Shown here: positions 7,552-16,390 of the stretch, one piece after another
How positions within the stretch are numbered: the first letter of the stretch is position 1
How the letters are laid out: every line of letters starts with the position of its first letter
The notes under the pieces: generated by a model
The model's database searches: none
What the model was told of the DNA's origin: nothing
Seen by the model: the letters and a program-made list of their open reading frames with translations, nothing else
Translations under genes and position numbers: made by a program
Assembly (NCBI GenBank): GCA_003164955.1
Contig: PLRW01000241.1
Location: 1-41,497 of the forward strand
Source of the DNA: Actinomycetota bacterium
GTDB lineage: Bacteria; Actinomycetota; Actinomycetes; Streptosporangiales; Streptosporangiaceae
DNA length: 41,497 nucleotides
Direction: 5' to 3'

Positions 7552-7582
7552 TATACCACAGAGTAATCATGTGGTATCAATA
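7552..7582 (-). promoter_or_regulatory. Divergent-promoter region of the kinase pair with perfect inverted repeat
   Basis: ATACCACA (7553-7560) and TGTGGTAT (7570-7577) are perfect 8-bp arms around a 9-bp spacer. On the minus strand TTGATA (from 7580) and GTATAA (near 7553) form a -35/-10 pair with an 18-bp spacer directed at the kinase starting at 7482, so the inverted repeat spans that promoter. A dimeric repressor or activator is inferred. The remainder of 7583-7777 is GC-rich with no gene that I can support. Confidence 0.5.
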
Positions 7583-7777
7583 TGTAATCGGATGGCTCGA
7601 GGGCCAGGATGTGCCCGGCGGGATACCCTGCCTTCTGCCGTGCTGAAGGGCGGCCCGCACCGGGACGTGTGGACGCATTCCCGCTGCCCGGGAGGCTCGC
7701 CGCCGCTCCTTGCCGCGTGACCCAACTGCGTCCGCGGCGAGAGGGCGTCCGCAGCGCCGGCTAGGGGGAGATCTGCC

Positions 7778-9379
7778 GTGCAATTCACGGATCACTTGCT
7801 GGTCGGGCTGCTGGAGGCGGCCCCGGACGCGATGGTGTGCGTGGACGCCGGCGGCCGGATCGTGCTGGTGAACGCGCAGACCGAGCGGCTGTTCGGGTAC
7901 GGGCGCGAGGAGCTGATCGGCCAGCCGGTGGAGATCCTGGTCCCGGACGCGATCAAGGCGGTGCACCCGGCGTACCGGGCCAGGTATGTGGCTGATCCAC
8001 AGCCACGGCAGATGGGCGCGGGGGCCGAGCTGACCGGGCGCCGTCGTGATGGCAGCACGTTCCCGGCGGAGATCTCCCTGTCGGCCATGGACACCGGCGA
8101 GGGCATCCTGGTGTCGGCCGCGGTCCGCGACGTGACCGGGCGGCTCGAACTGCAGGCCGACCGGGAGCGGCTGAAGACCCAGAGCGAGCGGGACCGCCTG
8201 GACCGCCAGCTGCACCAGTCGCAGCGCCTGGAAAGCCTGGGCCAGCTGGCCGGCGGGGTCGCGCACGACTTCAACAACCTGCTCGCCGTCATCTCCAACT
8301 ACGCGGCGTTCGTCGCCGAGGAGGTCGCCAAGGCACCGCAGGAAGAGTGGAAGTCCGTGCGCGAGGACATCCAGCAGATCGAGCGGGCGGCAGAGCGCGC
8401 CGCCGGGCTCACCCATCAGTTGCTCGCCTTCGCCCGCCGCGATGTCGTCCAGCCGCGCGCGCTGAGCCTCAACGACGTGATCGAAAAGGTCGAGCAGCTG
8501 CTCATCCGTACCCTGGGTGAGCACGTGGAACTCTCCACTGACCTGGCCGCCGGGCTGGCCCGGGTGCTGGCCGACCCGGGCCAGATCGAGCAGGTCCTGA
8601 TCAACCTGGCCGTCAACGCCCGCGATGCGATGCCGGCCGGCGGAAAGCTGATCGTCGCGACCGCCGGCACGAGCATCGACGCGAATCACGCAGCTAGCCG
8701 CGTCGGGCTCGGACCGGGCCGGTACGTCAGCCTGAAGGTCAGCGATACCGGCACCGGTATGCCACAGGAAGTTATCGAACGGGCATTCGACCCGTTCTTC
8801 ACCACTAAGGCCAAAGGTGAGGGAACGGGCCTGGGCCTGGCCACCGTGTACGGCATCGTCACCCAGGCCGGCGGTTACGTGCAGATCTACTCCGAACCTG
8901 GCCTCGGCACGACCTTCACCATCTTGCTGCCCGAGACCAGCCAGGCCGGCCAGGAGCAATCACCGAGCCCGCGGTCACCCGAGAGGGGCGCCGGCGAGGT
9001 CGTGCTCGTCGTCGAGGACGAGGCGGCAGTCCGGCGGGTGATCCGCCGGATTCTGGCCCGCAACGGCTACGAGGTGATCACCGCCGTTAACGGGCTCGAC
9101 GCCATCGAGGTCGCCGCCGGCCACCCCGGGAACATCGACGTGCTGCTCACGGACGTCATCATGCCCCAGATGCTCGGCAAGGAAGCGGCCGACCGGATCC
9201 GCGCCCTTCATCCGGCCGTGAAAGTCCTGTTCATGTCCGGCTACGCGCAGGGAGTCCTGGATAACAAGGGTGTTCTCGAGGCCGACCTCAACCTCATCGA
9301 GAAGCCGTTTACCGAAGCATCGCTCCTCGTCAAGCTACGTGAGGTCCTGTCCGCCCCCCTCGCGAGCGCACCGGGCTGA
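7778..9379 (+). CDS. PAS hybrid histidine kinase with C-terminal receiver (second copy)
   Basis: The 533-residue protein starts with GTG at 7778 after AGGGGGAGA. It has a PAS domain (about 10-120; VNAQTERLFGYGREELIG, RRDGSTFPAE) and a coiled-coil linker rich in R/E/Q. HisKA follows with H163 in GVAHDFNNLLAV, then HATPase with LAVNARDAM (N276/N280), DTGTGM (D323), FDPFFTTK and GLGL (351-354). The receiver has VVEDE, D459 and K509. No membrane segments. It is a diverged paralogue of the kinase at 5791-7482 with the same domain order and motifs, probably an old duplication. I see no DNA-binding output gene beside it; the REC/DHp protein is the only nearby partner. Confidence 0.94.
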   Translation: MQFTDHLLVGLLEAAPDAMVCVDAGGRIVLVNAQTERLFGYGREELIGQPVEILVPDAIKAVHPAYRARYVADPQPRQMGAGAELTGRRRDGSTFPAEISLSAMDTGEGILVSAAVRDVTGRLELQADRERLKTQSERDRLDRQLHQSQRLESLGQLAGGVAHDFNNLLAVISNYAAFVAEEVAKAPQEEWKSVREDIQQIERAAERAAGLTHQLLAFARRDVVQPRALSLNDVIEKVEQLLIRTLGEHVELSTDLAAGLARVLADPGQIEQVLINLAVNARDAMPAGGKLIVATAGTSIDANHAASRVGLGPGRYVSLKVSDTGTGMPQEVIERAFDPFFTTKAKGEGTGLGLATVYGIVTQAGGYVQIYSEPGLGTTFTILLPETSQAGQEQSPSPRSPERGAGEVVLVVEDEAAVRRVIRRILARNGYEVITAVNGLDAIEVAAGHPGNIDVLLTDVIMPQMLGKEAADRIRALHPAVKVLFMSGYAQGVLDNKGVLEADLNLIEKPFTEASLLVKLREVLSAPLASAPG

Positions 9380-9413
9380 TCGCGAAGATCCGCCCCGGCC
9401 GTTCAACGGCGGT

Positions 9414-10379
9414 TCACGTCAGGCCGGCGGACCAGGCCAGTCCGGGGTCCGGAGCGTCCTCGCGGATCACCGTGGCCTCGATGAGCCCGTAGGGCCGGTC
9501 CGCCGCGTAGAACACCTCACCGGGGTTGTCCAGCCCGAACGGCGCGAGGTCGGCGGCGAAGTGGTGCTTGTTCGGCGCGGCGAAGCGGATCTCGGCGACC
9601 TCCGGGTAGGCGCGCAGGACGGCGGTGCCCATGGCCTGCAGCGTCTGCTGCAGGGCGCGGCTGTGCGTGCCGGCGAAGGTGTCCAGGATCGCGGCGCGGA
9701 TGCCCGCGTGCGCCTTGGCCCAGTCGGCGGCGGGCTCGCTGTAACGCCACCGCGCGACCAGGCTGGTGGCCAGGATCCGGTCGTCCGTCTCGGCCAGCGT
9801 GGTGTACCGGTCCTTGAAGAAGCCGCGGAACTCCGAGCCGGTGGACTTGAGGACCACCAGGTCCTTGATCCCGGAGACGACCCACGCGCCGGGTCCGTGG
9901 CCGGTCACGCCGACCGTCACCGTCGTCGTGCGGACGTCCTGCCCGCGCCGGACGAACGAGTGGTCGTGGCCGGCCCCGTCCGGGTCCTGGCCCGGGTCCT
10001 GGCCGCCCGGGTCCTCGGGGTCAGCCAGGTCGGGGCCAGGCCGGTCCGCGCCGACCCGATCCCAGGCGTAGGAGTCGACCGAGACCCGGGCGCTGCTCAC
10101 CGCGGGGACGGTCTCGGCGAAGTGGCGCGCGAGGCCGAGCGCGAAGTCCTCGATCTGGTCGACGCCGCGTTCCCTGGCGAACGCGAACACGGTGTTCTTC
10201 TGGCTGTCGGTGGGCAGCACGTTGGCCTGGTCGCCGGATTCGTGCGCGGCGGCGAAGTCACCCCGCAGCGTGGTGGTCACCGAGAGGTCGTGGATCTGGT
10301 GACGTGGCGTGTCCCGGTCGACGGTCACCACCCGGATCTCCGCCTTGCCGTACTGGTTGGCGCCGAGGATGATCCCCAT
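9414..10379 (-). CDS. Urate oxidase (uricase)
   Basis: Oxidises urate with O2 to 5-hydroxyisourate and H2O2, without cofactor. The 321-residue sequence shows the catalytic Lys in QYGKAEIR (K12), LPTDSQKNTVFAFAR with T57, STGSEFRGF, and the C-terminal FAAPNKHHFAADL signature. Two T-fold halves are visible. An acidic, Pro/Gly-rich insertion (about residues 110-136: GPDLADPEDPGGQDPG and following) makes the chain somewhat longer than usual, and it probably forms a surface loop. The ATG at 10379 follows GAGGGAG. The stop of the hydroxyisourate hydrolase gene lies two bases upstream, so the two are co-transcribed; their reactions are consecutive. Confidence 0.95.
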   Translation of the reverse strand: MGIILGANQYGKAEIRVVTVDRDTPRHQIHDLSVTTTLRGDFAAAHESGDQANVLPTDSQKNTVFAFARERGVDQIEDFALGLARHFAETVPAVSSARVSVDSYAWDRVGADRPGPDLADPEDPGGQDPGQDPDGAGHDHSFVRRGQDVRTTTVTVGVTGHGPGAWVVSGIKDLVVLKSTGSEFRGFFKDRYTTLAETDDRILATSLVARWRYSEPAADWAKAHAGIRAAILDTFAGTHSRALQQTLQAMGTAVLRAYPEVAEIRFAAPNKHHFAADLAPFGLDNPGEVFYAADRPYGLIEATVIREDAPDPGLAWSAGLT

Positions 10380-10381
10380 CG

Positions 10382-10714
10382 CTAACTCCCTCGGTAGGTC
10401 GCGTAGCCGAACGGGCTGAGCACGAGCGGTACATGGTAGTGACCCCCCGCGACCTCGACGAGGAAGCTGATCGCAACCTCGGGGTAGAAGGCGCGCTGCC
10501 CCGCCCGCGCGAAGTAGACCCCGGTGTCGAAGACGACCCGGTAGGTCCCGGGCGCCAGACCGGCCGGCCCGAACTCCGCGACCCGGCCGTCCTCGCCGGT
10601 GACGGCCTCGGCGAGGAGCGTTCCGCCGTCGGCCACGCGTTCCAGCCGGACCGGAACCCCCGCCGCGGGCCGCCCCAGCGCCGTATCGAGTATGTGCGTG
10701 CTGACTGTGCTCAC
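10382..10714 (-). CDS. 5-hydroxyisourate hydrolase (transthyretin-like)
   Basis: Hydrolyses 5-hydroxyisourate to OHCU, the step after uricase. From the GTG at 10714 the protein has 110 residues: N-terminal STHILDTALGRPAAGVPV with the catalytic His, central YRVVFDTGVYFA, and the C-terminal tetrapeptide YRGS that defines the family against true transthyretins. A longer reading from 10756 would add 14 residues without similarity. GTG at 10714, with GAAGG upstream, puts STHILD at the expected position. It sits between the OHCU decarboxylase gene (78-bp gap) and uricase (2-bp gap) on the same strand. Confidence 0.94.
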   Translation of the reverse strand: MSTVSTHILDTALGRPAAGVPVRLERVADGGTLLAEAVTGEDGRVAEFGPAGLAPGTYRVVFDTGVYFARAGQRAFYPEVAISFLVEVAGGHYHVPLVLSPFGYATYRGS

Positions 10715-10792
10715 GGTGTCGCCTTCATTGGGCTCGTCCCCTCCCGGGCGCTTCACCTGGCCGGCCCGGGCTTGTCCCCGGGGCGAGGGCGC

Positions 10793-11344
10793 TCATGAGC
10801 CGATGAGCCTGGTCAGGCGGAGGTCGTTGATCTTGCGCAGCTCGCCCCGCACGACGTGGCGCTCCGCGTCGGGTCCGTTACGCAAACGATCTTTAAGGAT
10901 GCCGAGCAGTTCGCCCGCGCTGCGCCCGCTCGCGCACACCAGGTAGATGTGGCCGAAGCGCTCCTCGTAGGCCCGGTTGCCGGTGGCCAGCTCGGCGAGC
11001 ACCGTGTCGTCCGCGCCCCCGACACCGGCCTGCTCGCGCTGTGACCAGGAGTTCTGCCCGGTCGCCGGGGCCTGCCCGATCCGCGGATGCCCCGCGAGGG
11101 CCTCGGGGACGTCGGCGTCGGTCAGCTCCTCGCCTGCCCGGGTCAGCAGCGCGCCGAGCGTTGGATAGGGCCGCCCCGCGGTCACCTTCGCGGCCCAGCG
11201 GCCCGCGTGGCAGCAGCCGATCAGGAGGTCGCGGGCCCGCTGGTCCGGGAGGGCGTTGAAGGCCGCCAGCCCGATGCCTTCCGGTGGCTGGTCCATGGCC
11301 GCGGCGCTGGTCGAGGTCACCGCCTCCTCAGGGCAGTCCGTCAC
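10793..11344 (-). CDS. 2-oxo-4-hydroxy-4-carboxy-5-ureidoimidazoline (OHCU) decarboxylase
   Basis: Decarboxylates OHCU to S-allantoin. The 183-residue all-helical protein has FNALPDQRARDLLIGCCHA, the active-site AGHPRIG with the catalytic His, WSQREQAGV, and the C-terminal FGHIYLVCASGRSAGELL with the ligand-binding Arg. The GTG at 11344 follows GGAGG at 11355-11359. It is the first gene of the uraD-like, hydroxyisourate hydrolase, uricase operon and is divergent from the 8-oxoguanine deaminase gene. The 158 bp between them must hold both promoters. Confidence 0.94.
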   Translation of the reverse strand: MTDCPEEAVTSTSAAAMDQPPEGIGLAAFNALPDQRARDLLIGCCHAGRWAAKVTAGRPYPTLGALLTRAGEELTDADVPEALAGHPRIGQAPATGQNSWSQREQAGVGGADDTVLAELATGNRAYEERFGHIYLVCASGRSAGELLGILKDRLRNGPDAERHVVRGELRKINDLRLTRLIGS

Positions 11345-11502
11345 GGGAAAGGAACCTCCAAATTACGCCGCCGTGCCGCGGCGTCCAAGGACAACGAGTG
11401 CCGCGCCGCCCGCCCGCGCCGCCCACCGGCGCGGCCGTGACACGCACGGGGGCGCTGGGGCGCGCGTTGACGCCCGTACGCGGGGCCCCTAACGTCGGCA
11501 GC

Positions 11503-12873
11503 GTGCCACAGCGCAGGATCATCATCGAGGGTGCCCACGTCGCCACCATGAACCCTTCCGCCAGCGAGTTTGCCGGCGGGAACGTGGTCGTGGAGGACAA
11601 CCTGATCACCGCGGCCGGCCCCGGCCCGCTGCCCGGCTACGACGACGGCGTGCCGACCGAGCGGATCGACGGGACCGGTCATCTGCTCACGCCGGGCCTG
11701 GTCAACACGCATCACCACTTCTACCAGTGGCTGACCAGAGGCCGCGCGCAGGAGTCCACCCTGTTCGAGTGGCTCACGGCGCTGTACCCGGTCTGGGCCC
11801 GGATCGACCAGGAGATGGTCTACGCGGCGGCGCGCGGATCCATCACGGCCCTGCTGACCAGCGGCTGCACCACCGCCGCGGACCACCCCTACGTCTTCCC
11901 GCGTGGCGCCGGGGACCTGCTCGGCGCGGAGATCCAGGCCGCGCGCGAACTCGGCCTCCGGTTCCAGCCAGCCCGCGGGTCGATGGACCTGGGCGAGTCC
12001 CGGGGCGGTCTGCCGCCCGATTTCGCGGTCGAGGCGACCGGCACCGCACTGGCCGAGACGGAAAGCGCCATCGACGCCCACCATGATCCGTCGCCGGGCG
12101 CGATGGTCCGCGTCAGCGTCGCCCCGTGCTCGCCGTTCACGGTCACCGGGGAACTGCTGCGCGGCGCCGCGGAGCTGGCCCGGCGGCGCGGGGTCGCGAT
12201 GCACACGCACGGCGCGGAGACCGTCGAGGAGGAGCAGTTCTGCGCGGAGAAGTTCGGTGTCACGCCGACGGAGTTCCTGGATTCCTATGGCTGGACCGGA
12301 AGTGACGTGTGGCTGGCGCACTGCGTGCACCTGGACGACCGCGCGATCCAGCGCCTGGGTAAGACCGGCACCGGCGTCGCGCACTGCCCGACCTCCAACG
12401 CGCGGCTCGGCACCGGGATCGCGCCGATTCCGGAGCTTCTGGCCGCCGGTGCGCCGGTCGGCCTCGGCGTGGACGGCACCGCGTCCAACGAGACCGGCCA
12501 GCTCGGCACCGAAATCCACGCCGCGCTGCTGTTCGCCCGCGCCCGCCGCGGCCCGACCGCGCTGACCGCGCGCCAGGCGCTGCACGCCGCGACCATGGGC
12601 GGGGCCCGCTGCCTCGGCCGCGCGGACGAGATCGGCTCCATCGAGCCGGGCAAGCTCGCCGACCTGGCGCTGTGGCGGATCGACGGCGTCCTGCACTCGA
12701 CCATCGCCGACCCGGTCGCGGCGCTCGCCCTGGGCGCCCTGCCCCCGCTTACGCTCCTGCTCGTCAACGGCCGCCCCGCCGTCGTCGACGGCCACCTGGC
12801 CGGCACCGACGAGGACACCATCGCCCGCGACGCCGTCACCCAGTCCCGCCGCCTCTACGCCCGGGCCGGCTAG
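11503..12873 (+). CDS. 8-oxoguanine deaminase (amidohydrolase)
   Basis: Zinc amidohydrolase predicted to convert 8-oxoguanine to urate plus ammonia, feeding the uricase operon. From GTG at 11503 it has 456 residues. Metal ligands: NTHHHFYQ (H70/H72), MHTHGAE, LAHCVHLD and the Asp in GVDGTASNE. NTHHHFYQ and the distal CPTSNARLGTG are typical for the 8-oxoguanine/hydroxydechloroatrazine deaminase branch rather than the SAH/MTA deaminase branch (NAHTH). An upstream in-frame extension to 11284 is out of character and is rejected. The position divergent to the urate-degrading operon supports the assignment. A guanine-like deaminase substrate remains possible. Confidence 0.88.
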   Translation: MPQRRIIIEGAHVATMNPSASEFAGGNVVVEDNLITAAGPGPLPGYDDGVPTERIDGTGHLLTPGLVNTHHHFYQWLTRGRAQESTLFEWLTALYPVWARIDQEMVYAAARGSITALLTSGCTTAADHPYVFPRGAGDLLGAEIQAARELGLRFQPARGSMDLGESRGGLPPDFAVEATGTALAETESAIDAHHDPSPGAMVRVSVAPCSPFTVTGELLRGAAELARRRGVAMHTHGAETVEEEQFCAEKFGVTPTEFLDSYGWTGSDVWLAHCVHLDDRAIQRLGKTGTGVAHCPTSNARLGTGIAPIPELLAAGAPVGLGVDGTASNETGQLGTEIHAALLFARARRGPTALTARQALHAATMGGARCLGRADEIGSIEPGKLADLALWRIDGVLHSTIADPVAALALGALPPLTLLLVNGRPAVVDGHLAGTDEDTIARDAVTQSRRLYARAG

Positions 12874-12906
12874 CGGGCCAGGCGTTCGCGCCGCGGGCTG
12901 GCCAGT

Positions 12907-13032
12907 GTGGAATGTCACGATGAACTTCACCCCAAGAAACGGGACAGTATTTTGAGGCAAGCTGGGCTGAAGGAGGATGGCAGCCAAGCCGATGATGATC
13001 CGCGAAAGGGGGAGTCGTGGCCCGGTACGTGA
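12907..13032 (+). pseudogene. C-terminal relic of a hicA toxin gene (copy 2)
   Basis: The plus frame ending in TGA at 13030-13032 reads VECHDELHPKKRDSILRQAG then LKED, matching the HicA ending (VPRH.ELKPGTLRSILRQAGL). It starts only 34 bp behind the deaminase stop, so the N-terminal half with the catalytic His is gone. The relic continues 13 codons past the match and overlaps the start of hicB by 16 bp, keeping the normal hicA-hicB order. It still contains the AAAGGGGGAG ribosome site for hicB. Confidence 0.68.
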
Positions 13033-13235
13033 TCGTGATCGAGGGTGACGGCTCGGCCAACTACAGCGCCTGCGCGCCGGATCTGCCCGGCGTGGTGGCA
13101 ACCGGCGGCACACTCGAAGAGTGCGAAGCTGGAATGCGCGAGGCGATCGCCTTTCACATCGAAGGCCTGCGCCTTGCCGGCGAGCCCGTGCCGCCGCCGA
13201 CAAGCCACGTAGCCACCGTCACCGTGGCTGCCTAG
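13017..13235 (+). CDS. hicB: HicB-type antitoxin (orphan, copy 2)
   Basis: 72 residues with the HicB pattern: ARYVIVIEGDGSANYSACAP and DLPGVVATGG, then LEECEAGMREAIAFHIEGL and the closing PVPPPTS. GTG at 13017 follows AAAGGGGGAG. No DNA-binding tail. The toxin in front is a relic (12907-13032), so no functional pair can be formed here. The gene sits between the two halves of the purine-catabolism cluster, which suggests a past insertion event. The C-terminal VATVTVAA resembles VTFDVNVAPAA of copy 3. Confidence 0.87.
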   Translation: MARYVIVIEGDGSANYSACAPDLPGVVATGGTLEECEAGMREAIAFHIEGLRLAGEPVPPPTSHVATVTVAA

Positions 13236-13241
13236 CGGGGG

Positions 13242-14477
13242 TTACCCGATCAGGCTGGTACGGGCTTCCGCCGGCAGCAAGGCCCATCGCCCGGAGACCG
13301 CCGCGGCGATTTCACCGGCCTGGGCGGACGGCAGGCCGGCGGCGGTCAGCACGTCCGCGGCCTGGGCCCGGGGCAGCGCGTCGAGCCAGCGGGACGCGGC
13401 GGCCCGGTGCGCGGCGGGGTCCGCCTCACCCCACAGGCGCACCCGGGCCATTCCGCCGTCAGGGTAGACGTCCAGCCGGGCCGCGGCCACGGGCGGCCCG
13501 GGCGCGATACGGAAATTGTGCCGGGTGTCCGGCTGGAGCCGGGTCCGCGGCAAAAGCTCGGACCATTCGCCCGCGCCGGAGTCAGCACCCGGGCCGGGCG
13601 CGCTCCCCGAGCCGGGACCCGAGCCGGGGGCAGGACCGGCGCCCGCTCCGCAGCCGGGGCCTGCGCCGCGGCCGGACAGGCTCGCCCAGCCGGGCGCGTT
13701 ACCGACGAAACAGGACGTATCCAGCTCGGCGTAGCGGACGCGGCCCGGCAGCGCGAGGCGGAAGCGCACCCAGTCGTGCCCGTCGTCCCGGCGGCGGGCG
13801 TTCTCCCAGCCGTCCCCCATGGTGCGGGCCCGGCCGGGGGCGATCAGGTTCGCCGCCGAGGAGTAGAACATGTCCGAGCACCCGGTGATCACGCCGCCGT
13901 TCTCGGCCGCGGCCAGGTCGAACGTGCCCGCCAGGAAGCGCGGGTCCGGGACCACCTCGCCGTGCACCCGCAGCCGCGCGACGCCGCCGTCGGGGTAGAT
14001 CGACAGCCGGACGTGGGTGTACCGGTGCTCGTCGGTCACCTCGAACGCGTTGCGCGCGTCACCCTTGGCCGCCGAACGGGACACGATCGTGGTCCAGCCG
14101 GCTCCGGAGGGCCCGTCGAGCTCGGCGGGGGAGGGGTAGCCCTCCGCGCCGGTCGCCTCGACCGAGACTTCGGGCGGGAAGTTGCCGGTGAAGAACGACG
14201 TGTCGACGACCACACCGCGGATGATCCCGGGCACCCCGAGACGGACGATGGCGCAGTCGTGCCCGGGCTCCCGGCGCCGCCGGGTCTCCCAGCCGTCGTA
14301 GACCTGTCCCTTCAGCCCGAACGTCGCTGGTGAGAAGACGGCCGGCCACGGCGTGATCAGGTTCTCCCGCTCGGCGTACAGCTCGTCGTTCGCGTAGACG
14401 ACGCTCCCGCCCAGCGTCCGGACGGCCAGATCCGGCAGTTCGGTGAATGGAACCGGCTCCGGCGCCGTCGCGGTCAC
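13242..14477 (-). CDS. Allantoicase with low-complexity insertion
   Basis: Hydrolyses allantoate to ureidoglycolate and urea. The 411-residue chain has the two allantoicase repeats, about 20-175 ([47 protein letters not shown]) and 190-350 ([47 protein letters not shown]). The second repeat is interrupted by a Gly/Pro/Ala/Ser run at about 269-303 that has no place in the fold. A helical tail (355-411) follows the second repeat and I do not recognise it. The GTG start overlaps the allantoinase stop (GTGA), so expression is coupled. Confidence 0.94.
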   Translation of the reverse strand: MTATAPEPVPFTELPDLAVRTLGGSVVYANDELYAERENLITPWPAVFSPATFGLKGQVYDGWETRRRREPGHDCAIVRLGVPGIIRGVVVDTSFFTGNFPPEVSVEATGAEGYPSPAELDGPSGAGWTTIVSRSAAKGDARNAFEVTDEHRYTHVRLSIYPDGGVARLRVHGEVVPDPRFLAGTFDLAAAENGGVITGCSDMFYSSAANLIAPGRARTMGDGWENARRRDDGHDWVRFRLALPGRVRYAELDTSCFVGNAPGWASLSGRGAGPGCGAGAGPAPGSGPGSGSAPGPGADSGAGEWSELLPRTRLQPDTRHNFRIAPGPPVAAARLDVYPDGGMARVRLWGEADPAAHRAAASRWLDALPRAQAADVLTAAGLPSAQAGEIAAAVSGRWALLPAEARTSLIG

Positions 14478-15907
14478 GCCTGCGCTCCTTCGCGGTCGGC
14501 CGCCGCCCGGCCCGCCTTCTGAGCAGCGCCCTCCGGAGCCGCCTCCGCCAGGGCGCCCGCCCGGGCGCCCGCCCGGGCCAGGAACCGACCGTGCGGTGCG
14601 CCGATGTGCACCGGCCGGCCCCGCAGCCAGGTCGCCTTGACCACCCCGGACAGCTCACGCCCGGCGTACGGGGTGATCGGGTTCTTGTGGTGCAGCCGCG
14701 CCGGGTCGACCACGAATCTCTCCTCCGGCGCGACCACGCAGAAGTCCGCGTCCCGGCCGGGCTCGATGGCGCCCTTCCGGTCCAGGCCGGCGATCGCGGC
14801 CGGGCGCTGCGCCATCCACCGCGCCACCCGGTCCAGGCCGAAGCCGCGCGACCGCGCCTGCGACCACACCGCGGGCAGCCCGAGCTGCAGCGACGCGATC
14901 CCGCCCCACGCCGCGCCGAAGTCGCCGGTATCCAGCCGCTTCAGTTCCGGTGTACAGGGTGAATGGTCGGACACCACGCAGTCGATGGTGCCGTCCGCCA
15001 GCCCGGACCACAGCAGCTCCCGGTTGGCCGCTTCGCGGATCGGCGGGCAGCACTTGAACTGGGTGGCGCCGTCGGGCACCTCCTCGGCGCTGAAGACCAG
15101 GTAGTGCGGGCAGGTCTCGGCCGTGACCCGGACCCCCTCCGCGCGCGCGGCGCGGATCTGGCCGAACGCGCCCGCGCTGGACAGGTGCAGGATGTGGACC
15201 CGGGCCCCGGTCCGGCGGGCCAGGTCCAGCACGAGCCCGATAGCCAGGTTCTCCGCGTCCCCGGGCCGCGACCGCAGGAACGTCCCGTACCCGCGCCCAG
15301 CCGGTTCCGGCGCCTGCCCGATCACGTGCGGGTCCTCGGCGTGCACGATCATCTGCGAGCCCAGCGCGGCCACGATGGCCAGGCCGGCTTCGAGTTCGGC
15401 CGGGCTGAGCGGCGGGAACTCATCGACCCCCGAGGGCAGCAGGAAGCACTTGAAGCCGAGCACCCCGCCGTCGTGCAGGGGACCGAGCTGCGCGCCGTTC
15501 CCGGGGATCGCGCCGCCCCAGAAACCCACGTCCACGTGGCAGCGCCCGGCGGCGGCCGCGCGTTTGACGGTGAGCGCGGCCGGGTCCACCGTCGGCGGCA
15601 GGCTGTTCAGCGGCATGTCGACGATGGTGGTGACCCCGCCCGCGGCCGCGGCGGCGGTGGCCGTGGCGAAGCCCTCCCAGTCGGCCCGGCCCGGGTCGTT
15701 GACGTGTACGTGCGTGTCCACCAGCCCCGGCAGCAGCACCACGTCGTCACCCAGCTCGACCACCGTCCCGGCGTGCCCTGCCGTGAGCGCGGTCGCGGAC
15801 GGCTCGACGGCCGCGATCGTCCCGCCGCGGACCGCGACGCAGCCCGGCCCCTCACCGTCCGGCGTCACCATCCGCCGCGCCCGCAGCACCAGGTCGAAAT
15901 CGTTCAT
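14474..15907 (-). CDS. allB: Allantoinase
   Basis: Opens the allantoin ring to allantoate. This 477-residue cyclic amidohydrolase has [15 protein letters not shown] with the first two metal ligands, [13 protein letters not shown], the Lys that becomes carboxylated in [26 protein letters not shown] and VSDHSPC. The pattern VHVNDPGR followed by MPLNS is that of allantoinases rather than dihydropyrimidinases. The C-terminal 25 residues are Ala/Gly-rich and disordered. The stop overlaps the allantoicase start and the ATG overlaps the stop of the upstream gene (ATGA), giving a tight three-gene operon. Confidence 0.94.
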   Translation of the reverse strand: MNDFDLVLRARRMVTPDGEGPGCVAVRGGTIAAVEPSATALTAGHAGTVVELGDDVVLLPGLVDTHVHVNDPGRADWEGFATATAAAAAGGVTTIVDMPLNSLPPTVDPAALTVKRAAAAGRCHVDVGFWGGAIPGNGAQLGPLHDGGVLGFKCFLLPSGVDEFPPLSPAELEAGLAIVAALGSQMIVHAEDPHVIGQAPEPAGRGYGTFLRSRPGDAENLAIGLVLDLARRTGARVHILHLSSAGAFGQIRAARAEGVRVTAETCPHYLVFSAEEVPDGATQFKCCPPIREAANRELLWSGLADGTIDCVVSDHSPCTPELKRLDTGDFGAAWGGIASLQLGLPAVWSQARSRGFGLDRVARWMAQRPAAIAGLDRKGAIEPGRDADFCVVAPEERFVVDPARLHHKNPITPYAGRELSGVVKATWLRGRPVHIGAPHGRFLARAGARAGALAEAAPEGAAQKAGRAAADREGAQA

Positions 15908-16305
15908 GCGCCGACCGGGCCGCTGAGCGTGGCGCGGTAGGCGCGCCAGCTACCGTAGCTGGTGATGTCCGCATGGCGGCCGCGCCGCTGCTCTTCATCG
16001 CGCAGAATCATGCCGAACGAAAGCTGCGCGGACTCCAGCTCGACGATCGAGAGCTCCAGCTCCGGGGGCTCGCTGGCCAGCAGCGACCGCAGCAGCCCCA
16101 TGGGCACGTCGTACAGCTCGCCCAGGATCGGCTGGCCGTCCGCACCGGCCCGTTCCGCGGGGTAGAGGCCGGGGTACTCGTCGCGGATCGAGTAGAACCG
16201 GTACCGCGGCGCGGTGCGGCGCTCGCCGACCAGCGGGACGCCGTCGATGTGCCGGTGCACGGGACCGCCGCGCATCCCGCCGCCGTTCAGGAACATCAGG
16301 GCCAT
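15904..16305 (-). CDS. Stand-alone allophanate hydrolase C-terminal-like domain protein
   Basis: 133 residues with [11 protein letters not shown] at the N-terminus, [37 protein letters not shown] and the closing [13 protein letters not shown]. These match the C-terminal domain of allophanate hydrolases (AtzF/DUR1,2), a gamma-glutamylcyclotransferase-like fold. In the Kluyveromyces enzyme that domain decarboxylates N-carboxycarbamate. The amidase domain that normally precedes it is absent; this is a complete small gene with ATG at 16305 and GGAGG upstream. First gene of the operon with allantoinase and allantoicase. Its substrate here is unknown; action on a ureido intermediate of allantoate breakdown is an inference. 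Confidence 0.78.
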   Translation of the reverse strand: MALMFLNGGGMRGGPVHRHIDGVPLVGERRTAPRYRFYSIRDEYPGLYPAERAGADGQPILGELYDVPMGLLRSLLASEPPELELSIVELESAQLSFGMILRDEEQRRGRHADITSYGSWRAYRATLSGPVGA

Positions 16306-16390
16306 TCATGCCTCCGTCCGGTCCGGGCCCAATGGCCCCGCGCCCCGGTTCGTTCCCCGCCCCGCCCCCGCCCACGCCCGTGACCCCTTT

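Noticed and set aside
11341..13203. 620-codon minus frame opposite the 8-oxoguanine deaminase gene
   Set aside because: No motif and no codon bias of its own; the plus strand encodes a clear amidohydrolase.
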